A program made the position numbers and the translations under genes. This document shows, piece by piece, positions 55,715 through 64,000 of a stretch of DNA of 64,000 nt (its first letter is position 1; each line of letters opens with the position of its first letter). Source of the stretch: Diphasiastrum complanatum (taxonomy: Eukaryota > Streptophyta > Lycopodiopsida > Lycopodiales > Lycopodiaceae). The notes under the pieces were generated by a model, which saw only the letters and a list, made by a program, of their open reading frames with translations, had not been told where the DNA came from and did not search any database. The stretch is from positions 10,489,456-10,553,455 of the forward strand of contig CM055102.1 in NCBI GenBank assembly GCA_029204225.1. The letters are read 5' to 3'.

Positions 55715-56900
55715 ATGTAATAGGGTATTACACAAATGGATATTCAAGGCGAAGTATGACGCTGAAGGAAGACACAATTGATATAAAGCCAAACTTGTCA
55801 CCAAAGGCTTCTCCCAGATTCCAAATCTGGATTATTCGGAGACCTTCAGCCCAATTGTCAAACATGCTTCGATCAGACTACTACTCTCCTTTGCATCTGC
55901 AACCGATCTCGAAGTCCACCAAATGGATGTCCAGACTGCCTTCCTAAATGAAATTATCGAAGATGAAATCTATATATTGCATCCAGAGGGATACGAACTA
56001 AAGGGCAAGCAGCACCTTGTATGCAAAATCCACAAGGCTCTCTATGGGTTGAAACCGTCACCCAAAGCCTGGTTCTAGAAAATCAATGCATATGGTTTTA
56101 TTCCAAACTTGGGAGACTGGAATGTTTATTTCAAGTCTGTTTCTACTTTTTTCATTATCATCAGTCTTTATGTAGATGATACACTACTATTCAGTAACAA
56201 TCTGAATTTGATCAAGGAAACAAAATGCATGTTGGCCCAGGAGTACAATATGACTGATATGGGTCCAACCCATTATTGTCTCGAAATCAAAAAATTTCGA
56301 ATGCGACCAAGCAAAGTGATTTTTATCAGTCAACAAAGATATCTCTCCAACGTGCTGGAAAAGTATGGAATGGCCAACTGCAAATTGAGTCACTTTCCAC
56401 TTGACCCTGATCTATAGCTTTCAAAGGAATAATCTCCTTAAACAGAGGCAAAAAATGAGGAAATGAAGCAATATCCATTTCACTCCATCATCGGCTCACT
56501 GATGTATGCAATGCTCTGCACACGACTAGACCTTGCATACTCGACCTGTTCACTCAATCAGTTCCTATCGAATCCAGGTCTAACCTATTGGAAAGTGCTC
56601 ATGGAAGTCATGAAATACGTCCAAGCAATTAAACATCTCAACATCTATTATTGAGGCATCCAATCTGCCAATATTCTCGAAGGATACACATATGCAGATT
56701 GGGAAGGATATATTGATACCAGAAGATCAACTTCTGGATTTGTATTTTTATGCAATCAAGGCTCAATCTCTCGGAACAACCGAAAGCAAACCGCATAACT
56801 GATTCAGAATACATAGCTGCCAGGAATGCTACGAAAGGGGCAATTTGGCTAAGGCATTTGTTTGTAGATATCAAATTAGAGCTCATTTCTAAGGACCTTC
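55715..56900 (+). pseudogene. Copia reverse transcriptase and RNase H remnant
   Basis: Blocks in order: HKWIFKAKYDAEG (55734-), KAKLVTKGFSQIPNLDYSET, VHQMDVQTAFLNEIIEDEIY near 55920, KALYGLKPSPKAWF followed by a stop, and then SLYVDDTLLFSNN (56165-56200) with the intact YVDD catalytic motif. RNase H-side blocks follow: FHSIIGSLMYAMLCTRLDLA near 56480 and YADWEGYIDTRRSTSGFVF near 56695. Several stops and frame changes are present. There is no gag, integrase or LTR, so it is a stand-alone 3' pol fragment. Confidence 0.88.
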
Positions 56901-58014
56901 TCAATTTTTGACAATGTGGAGGAGCAGTAACATTACCTATGAGGATATTGTTATAGAAGGCCGTTAGAAGTGTGTAGTATGCCTTTGACTTTCGAGGCAC
57001 GACAGGTTGGACAATTCCTCCAAGCACATCTTTTTATTGTGCCTTATGTTTTTTCTCAAATATCGATTTCGAGCATGTTTTTTCTGCTATGCTCTCGTCC
57101 TAGCACTTTGTGTGCGCTTGAGTCTGATATCAAGTGTACAAAAGTCTTTACTTGATATTACTTCCATAACTTTCTTGCTTGAGTTTGGATTGAGAGTCGG
57201 GTAAGAACAAAAAGTGATCAAAACGAGAAGACGGACTCAACGAAGCTATTCAAACTCGTGCTGTAACACTTCAAAATGGGTGGTCGACAAACTATGGATA
57301 AAAATAATGCACCTCAAGACAACTCGCCTACTAAAGAGATGGTGATCATCACGACAATAGATCTAGTTTGCATTTGCTTTGATTTCAATGATATAATGGA
57401 TGTGGTGGTGAGACAGACTCCTTGGTGGGAGGCCTATATGTTAGTCAAATCAGAGTTAGCAACATCAAGCATGGAAAAGTTGAGCCTATATGGGATGTAG
57501 GAGAAGCAAATCACCATTAGTATCTCAGGGAGATGGGTGACCTACTCAGCCTATGGTGAGGTTTGTACATATTCATTCATTGAATCCTTGGTAGACTCTT
57601 GTGCTTGCAGCATGGGGAATGGATGGAGATCAGCTTTCATAACTTATTGGACAAGATGTCAGGTCAAAACAGCTTGGAGCAGTGCTTTTTCTGGGAGATA
57701 CATCAGGGATGAGGCTTGGAGCTAGTTTAGTCAAGTTTAGTCATATTTTGGTTAATTGTCAATATTAGGCCAAAATGCATTTTATACTTAGAGATAAACT
57801 TTATGAAAGTTATTTTAGTCAAAGTTCATTTGAATTATCACTTTTGGAAAGTGTGAAATAGTTAGGAGGTCAAGTTTGGACACATTCAAATTTGAATGTT
57901 AGATGTAATGAATCTAGTGACATTGTTGACAGGGTTTTCATTATGGAGGGAAACCAAAGATTCATTAATGAGACATAAATATGCTATAAAAGGTTGTAAA
58001 TTCATGGGAAGAGA

Positions 58015-58017
<3 letters not shown>
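56901..58017. other. Unassigned region
   Basis: No gene is recognised. Open frames at 57276-57500 and 57537-57725 show no family pattern. It could hold LTR or leader sequence of the Copia remnant that follows, but no LTR ends were identified. Confidence 0.35.

Positions 58018-58104
<87 letters not shown>
58018..58104. repeat. (CT)n microsatellite
   Basis: Uninterrupted CT tract of 87 bases. Confidence 0.98.
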
Positions 58105-58108
<4 letters not shown>

Positions 58109-58409
58109 CATGCTTATACATGAGTTCTCTTGGGTTCATCTATCCATTGGTGCACAATCTTGATGATATCTTGCAATCTTGTAAGTAGAATGATCATATT
58201 TTGCTATTTTTGGATCCACATGTCAGAAATACAGTAGGACACTGTTATTCTATAGACAACAACTTCATTTTATCATATATATGATGTTTTGATCAAGTTC
58301 TTATTGAGTTTGCATTGAGTAGATGTTGATTTTTCTACATTGGCAATGTTGTATATTGTGTTGATTTTCTAACCAAAGATTAAGGGATTTGGATCTTAAT
58401 GATTGAAAT

Positions 58410-59125
58410 TCTTCACAAGAAGGGGCACTTTGCATCAGAATGCTTCAAGAAGAAGAGGGCACAAGAAGACAATCAAAGCAACATTGCACATCAAGAGGAG
58501 TAGGATGAAGAAGAATCATCCTTAATGGAATCCATCTCAACACCATCATCCAAATCCAACACAAGTGAAGCTTGGTGGATTGATATTGGGGCTAGCTCCC
58601 ACATGACTTTCCAAAAGAACTACTTTTCCACTCTACTCTCTTATGATGTTAAAAAGTTTATTTTCACAACTATTGATCAAGAATGTAGGATAAGTGGTAT
58701 AGGTACTATTCCGTTGTACTTGGGATCATCCAAAAGGATGAATCTTGAAAATGTCCTTTATGTGCCATTTATCACTAAGAATTTTTTAGTGCTGGCCAAT
58801 CAATGGATAATGGCCTTGATGTAAAATTTAAGCATGGAGTTTGTTCCATCTTTAAGAATGATGATTGCATAGCTAAAGGATTTAAACAAGGTAGATTGAG
58901 AGGAAAAATGGATCTCTTTGTGAGTGTGCTAAAGCCTCAAGGCTAGATGCTTCTCTACCAAAACCATTTTGGGGTGAGGCAATTACTTGTGCTAACTTTG
59001 TGTGCAATAGATTGCCCAACCAAGCCATTGGAGAAATCACACCATTTGAGGCTCTATTTGAAGAAAAGCCCAATCTCAAAGATCTAAGAATTTTTGAATG
59101 TGTGATTGCTATCATAATAGGATAT
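58410..59125 (+). pseudogene. Copia remnant: knuckle, protease, then integrase tail
   Basis: KKGHFASECFKKK is the end of a gag zinc knuckle. The protease site reads WWIDIGASSHM (Ser of DSG replaced by Ile). LGSSKRMNLENVLYVPF continues toward integrase. Near 58895 the sequence jumps from FKQGRL to RKNGSLCECAKASRLDASLP, which in the 15682 element are about 200 residues apart, so the integrase core was deleted. The frame then reads FWGEAITCANFVCNRLPNQA and EITPFEALFEEKPNLKDLRI before ending near 59125. It is closely related to the 15682 Copia element, and carries the part just after that element's truncation point. Confidence 0.85.
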
Positions 59126-59129
59126 TATG

Positions 59130-60535
59130 ATGGATGATTATAGGTCTTCATTCCTACATCATCTAATGTTTTTTGATACATCATCTACCAAGTGTATAAA
59201 AAAGCATCGATCACTAGGTACAATATTCTCTGCCTTCAATTCAATATCAATTTAAGATCGACCTAGAAAGACATCTAACAATTTTCTCCTGAACCCACAT
59301 AACAAGGACACAATTTAAGTATCTTACACATGGACTACAATAGGGTTCCATTATACGAAGCATATCCTCCACCCAAACCTCGATTATGGGCTGACAAAAA
59401 GCACTTGAGCATTTTGTAGTTGTGCTTCAAAGCATCAATTCTGTACATAAGCGCCAAAATAAATATCATAGTCATATTAAAGGAACAATAAATATCAAAA
59501 TAAATATCATAGTTAATCTATTGTAAAGAAGCAACAAGAAGCTTATTAAAGAGCTCTTATAGCTATAGTAGTTTGCTTGAAAATCAAGAACCATGTAAAA
59601 AAAAAAAAAAAAACAAGTTATTTGGGCTTTTCAAATTTATAAGTGGCCCATAGTCTTATGCCACCTCAACACAATAGACTACACATCTATAAATTCACGA
59701 TAGTTTTTGTCTTTTGAATTGACTAGTATATCTATAGTTATGTTTGCATGGATATTTTTATATCATGACATTGATTGATGGAGCTAACAACTAGTTCATG
59801 AATGAAACAAGATCCATCTCCAAGCAACAATAGTGAGATGCTACAAGCCAACACCCATTTCCAACACTTAAGAGGACACACAATGGGAATGCAATGCACA
59901 CAACAAAAAGGCAATGACCACCACTCACGAGTTAAAGTGACTTTCTATTGATTTTCTTTAAGGCTTCTCACAAAGGAAGAGTAAATCTTTTGGGAAAATG
60001 GTTTGGAGTGTCTGCTATATGTAAAAATCTATCAAACTTTTCTATGAAAGGCTTGAACCCCTTTCTTTCTTGATCAGATTTTTTGATGACCATCATAAGA
60101 TAAGAGTGTCAATGGAGTCAAATATGTTAAATCCTAATATGAAGCATTATACTTCATCTCTAAGATTGATAGTTGATGATGTTCCTGTTGTTTTGATGCT
60201 TTTGAATTGGTTGTCTTTTTGAGTTGTAGTTGCATTCAAGCATTAGCTTCCTCCATTACTCATTCAACAAAAGCTACTTGGACCAAGCATTTCAAAAATA
60301 TCAAGAAAATACTCCAAACAAATCTCAAGGCTTTTGCCTTTGGCCTCGTTTGTCAATCCCGAGCAAAACAGTCCTTTGAGTGATGACCAACTTTGATCTT
60401 AGAGAGCTTTTGCTCCCAATGGCTTCTTCCTTTTTCTTAAACCCATAAACCATGTGTTCATGCATTAAAAAAGACTTTCAAAATTTCTCATGTCTTGAAC
60501 TTTAGAAAGTTGGTTGCCCTATCTCTATATGTATG

Positions 60536-60578
<43 letters not shown>

Positions 60579-62973
60579 GATCCACATCAAAAAAGCTTAA
60601 TCCCAATTAAAGAGTTTGCCCTCATTGCCTCTCATTTCCCCCTCCTCAATCTAGCCCTTCCTTCATTTGACCTCTAAAACTCAAAACATTCAAGGTTCAT
60701 GTCTCCTACCCACCGTCTATAGCAAATCCCACTCCCCTCCACACTTTTTAAAAATGTGTAGTGGTCTCGATCAATTTCAGAAGCTACTTGGACCAAACGT
60801 TTAAACAACATCACCATAAAATCCCAAGCAAATATTTAGCATATTTGCCTTTCACTTCAACTACTCTTCTCTTTGTAGATAATTGTCCTACGACAATAAC
60901 CAACTTTGCAATTGTTGCGATGAGATAAACTTAGCCTCTTTTACACTACAACATTTTCTAATGGCTCTTCCTATCACAAGGGGCAAGATTAAAACTTAGA
61001 AAGTGCCACCATTGTATTTTAAGGGCATTTATTGTAATCATGATGTCACCCCCTTTATCTTTTGTGTAGGATGAGCTCTCTATGGACCATTTAGCTTGCC
61101 AGGGACACACATATTTTCCCCAAAAAACAACTTCAACATATCTAGAATAGTTTTAGTTAAGGATGCACGTTATATTTTTGCAAATTGTAACCAAGGAGTC
61201 GAATGTTGCCGGCCTGCCTGCAAGACCCCATAAGTTTACGAAATGGCTTTGGGACTTTGATGCTTACCCACATGTGTTGTGCACGTTTAAAATTGTGTAT
61301 CAAGTTGTGTTGATTCCAAATTGTTTTTAATGGTCACAAACTATGAACCATTTGGCTAACAGAATATTTATATTGCAAGAACAACAAAGCTAAACACAAT
61401 TTATTTGCAACCATACCAATGGCATTGACAAACCAATGCAAGGGAAACAAGCCTACCCCTCATAAAACCATGAGTGTGAAGTTTTTTCTTTCAGAAAGTG
61501 GCAGATATGCATGCGGCAGCCAGTCATGCGACACTGTCTGCTGCATAATAGTGCATGCACATTGATATGGCGGCCAGGTCATTGGCTGTCCACATGAGTC
61601 TGGCTGAATGTTTCATTGCAAATTTGAATCTCTCATTGGCTGTCCACATAAGAGTTTTGGTGGAAGGATAAAATCTTTGGAAAGCCCATGCAAATCATGT
61701 TTCTAGAAGTGGCTCCAATATACAAAGAAAAAATGAGCATTTGCCATTGCTAGTCCTCGACAAATAAAATGCGCAGTTTCAAAACATCCCACTAAAACTA
61801 ATCATAAAGTCAATATGACACTTTCAAGGCGACAACTGGTCATAGAACAAGAGTCAATTTACTTGATAATTGCACCTGCCATTTAACTTGTGCAGACCCA
61901 AGGAGCAGCATGGTAACATAAACATTACACATCAGAAGAAAAAGTAAAATCATTTTAAAAAAAACCTTTTGTTTAAGCTTCTTGGTTTTTTGAAGAGTAT
62001 TACCCATAAAAGGGTTCATATGCCTATATGAAAAACCTTCAACAGTATCCAGATACCCGTTTTTGAGAAATAATGTCGGTTCCATTCCTATGTTTTGCCG
62101 ATTTCCTGAGCACTGTTTCAAACTTATATTTAAAGACGTGGCATTCCCACGTGCTCAAAAACGTTCACGTTCCCATTTCGACATCTGCAATACATGTGGT
62201 GTGAAAGAGATTCTCTATACCTGGTTGCAATGCAAAACTAGGCCAGTGTCAATTGCTTCACATGGTAAGTGGTCAGCACCTTGCAAATTCTGTGAATGCT
62301 TCTTGCTGGTAAGGAGGGTGTCTTGTGCAGCAAACATTACCATACAGTAGGAGATCAATAATGCAAACAATGCCATGGAGCTCTCCAAGGAACAGTAGGT
62401 ACTCATTTAGTCAACATTCTCCATAAGTGGTGGCCTTTGCCTTCCTTTGAACATAGCTTACTTAAGTGGAATATTTGGAAACAAATTATCAACTCCCTAT
62501 GTGATTTAATTTGCAGTTTTGCAAAAATTTACAAGGCCAATGCTGCTGTTTTGACTAGTGAAAAGGAGTGATAATTTTGTCACTAGTGAACCAGAATGAT
62601 CAATTGTCAGTCAAGACCATGGTAAGACACTAAACCTCCATAGTCATGATGAGAACAAGGAGGGGAGACTTGTTCCTATTAGTGAACCATGCAGTAAACT
62701 GAGCCGAATTCCATAGCTGAATGCCTGAAATTTGCATGAATCTGCATCTCTGGAACTCTGGGCATCACTCATATACCTCGAGAATATCAATCTGATAGGA
62801 AATGCCAAAGGTGCTCCAAAAGCCTCAGAGGACCCCTTCGTGCTCTTTGTAACAGGGTTTTATGCAAGAAGCAAACATGAGGTCCAAACAGGAAATTCAA
62901 ACAATGCCTTCTTGTAGCCTTTTACAGACGTCAATCATGTAGGATGCTTTCTTTTGAGTAAAAACCTTAGTAC
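59130..62973. other. Gene-free intergenic region
   Basis: Nearly 4 kb without a recognised gene. It contains an A run near 59597-59613 and the (TG)n tract at 60539-60575. Open frames such as 61840-62121 and 62063-62350 lack any family pattern. Confidence 0.5.
60539..60575. repeat. (TG)n microsatellite
   Basis: TG dinucleotide tract of 37 bases followed by TATAGA. Confidence 0.97.
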
Positions 62974-63569
62974 TCACGGGTAACTACTGATGTCTGCAAG
63001 CTCCTCATATACACTCCTGATGTTAGGTCTTGCTCTATGTGGGGAGAGACATTTGAGAGCAATTTTCAACACTTGATGTAATCCTTTTGAATGGTCTCTA
63101 TCTTCCTCGACATTCGCAAAGGCCTGGTCAAAGCAATCTGAAGAATGTTCGTCATTCACCAGTAATCTCACCCAACCTGGTAGATCAACTGCTCCAGAGC
63201 TCTCAGGCATTATGTCACCAGCTCCTCTACCAGTCAAAAGCTCGAGCAAAAGTATTCCAAAAGCATACACATCTGCTTTAAATGATGGCTTAGTGATCCT
63301 AGCATTTGCAAGCTCAGGTGCCTGATATCCCAGAGCACCAGCACTAATTATAAGGTTAGCAGTTCCGGATCTTGTCATCAGGCTATGAAGACCATAATCT
63401 GAAATACACCCATCAGGATCTTGCCCATGTAGCAACACATTGGTGGCTTTCAGATTACCATGTGGTAAACGATGCTGCAAATGGAGATAACTCATCCCTC
63501 GAGCTACATCAATGGCTATACGAAGGCGTTGCAACCAATTCAACGGTGAAAATCTTCGCCCAGCTCTTT
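62974..63569 (-). CDS. LRR receptor-like pseudokinase, last exon (partial gene)
   Basis: This exon encodes the C-terminal lobe of a protein-kinase domain of plant leucine-rich-repeat receptor kinases. It starts after a TTTCACATTGCAG acceptor (AG at 63571-63570) and reads ERAGRRFSPLNWLQRLRIAI, DVARGMSYLH, then the catalytic loop LPHGNLKATNVLL, where HRD is HGN. The metal-binding DFG is DYG (ISDYGLHSLM), and the APE is conserved (GALGYQAPELA). DVYAFGILLLELLTGR and CLSPHRARPNIRSVYEELAD complete the domain; stop at 62974. Loss of the catalytic Asp predicts little or no phosphotransfer, a known condition in this receptor subgroup (relatives of Arabidopsis At5g10020 and GHR1 by motif memory). The LRR, membrane and N-lobe exons lie beyond the window. 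Confidence 0.9.
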
Positions 63570-64000
63570 CTGCAATGTGAAATAGACAAACACAGTATGT
63601 TAATATGCTAATGAGAAGGATTTCCTGATCATGAATTCTTTTAAGACATAAAATTGTTACATACACTCAATAGTGTTATGATATTTTCATCCCAAGTTGA
63701 AATACTCTCTATGGATCTTAGACAAACTTTTTACAGGTACCGACCTGACGAGTAGTGCAAGGTTAAAGATTGACGCAGATGCAACTTGCTTCATAATTGA
63801 AAATTACAAAGGATGAAAGAAAAAGTAGTCTTCTGGTTTGATGTCACATTATAAGAAAAATAAGATAGTATCACATTTTAAATGCCAGATTCTTATTTGT
63901 ACCTTATTACACATACTAAGTATATAATCTGAAACCAAACATTTTCAGAATACAGATGGTGCTCATGTGGATTGATATCAATATATTACTGCAATAATAT
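63570..64000 (-). other. Intron of the receptor-like kinase gene (partial)
   Basis: Sequence upstream of the last exon on the minus strand is AT-rich and shows no kinase motif, so the preceding exon must lie outside the window. The donor is not seen. Confidence 0.6.

Noticed and set aside
57276-57725. Two adjacent ORFs that could form one protein
   Set aside because: Different context on either side, no recognised motif, and no sign of splice sites linking them.
58018-60575. Dinucleotide tracts as a CRISPR-like or origin repeat
   Set aside because: They are plain (CT)n and (TG)n microsatellites in plant DNA.
61840-62406. ORFs on both strands near the receptor kinase gene
   Set aside because: No kinase or LRR pattern; not part of the neighbouring gene.

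Overview
This is a stretch of plant nuclear DNA, probably from a seed plant with a large, repeat-rich genome. The evidence is an intronless AP2/ERF transcription-factor gene, the last exon of a plant-type leucine-rich-repeat receptor-like pseudokinase, spliceosomal introns, CACTA (En/Spm) transposons and densely nested Copia and Gypsy LTR retrotransposons. A gymnosperm would fit the nesting, but nothing here fixes the species. No tRNA, rRNA, CRISPR array or bacterial-type operon was seen. Only two genes look like ordinary host genes: the ERF gene (9340-10983, minus) and the receptor-like kinase exon (62974-63569, minus). A third, spliced-looking minus-strand gene at 7129-8349 with a possible BAH-like domain is unidentified.

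Layout. 1-6880: the tnpA-side part of a CACTA element (A), cut by the window edge and interrupted by a 3.8 kb insertion (1270-5091) flanked by GGCTCT. 7129-8349: the unidentified gene. 8455-8508: (AG)n. 9340-11330: ERF gene and promoter region. 12433-12600: a small retroposon with a perfect 14 bp target duplication. 13580-13815: a 21 bp minisatellite. 14383-17630: a Copia element with 5' LTR, tRNA-Met primer site and gag-protease-integrase, truncated before reverse transcriptase. 18659-19336: a duplicate of the ERF gene's 5' half that lacks the AP2 domain. 19440-24061: Copia pieces, including a minus-strand LTR-internal-LTR-internal arrangement. 24062-27149: the 5' part of a Gypsy element (LTR, leader, gag).

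27150-47302: a large Gypsy element. It has a 2.5 kb 5' LTR, broken gag, protease and RT, an intact integrase reading frame, an extra RNase H-like domain after integrase, a coiled-coil ORF, and a 3' LTR split by 7.25 kb of other DNA. That inserted DNA carries a clean, young, non-autonomous Copia element (38593-44105; 850 bp LTRs; TGATT duplication). 47303-49720: minus-strand Gypsy gag-protease remnant. 49952-54325: CACTA element B, same family as A and in inverted orientation, with two divergently arranged genes (tnpA-like minus, TNP2-like plus). 55715-56900: Copia RT/RNase H remnant. 58410-59120: Copia remnant with an internal deletion. 59130-62970: no gene recognised, one (TG)n tract. 62974 to the window end: receptor-like kinase exon and its upstream intron.

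The transposon genes would have acted within their own elements: gag/protease/RT/integrase for copy-and-paste, TNP2 plus a tnpA-like protein for cut-and-paste. Almost all are now broken by stops, frameshifts or deletions. The points most worth following are the RNase H domain placed after integrase, the duplicated unknown ORF inside the young non-autonomous Copia element, the divergent CACTA genes with palindromic subterminal arrays, and the beheaded ERF duplicate.
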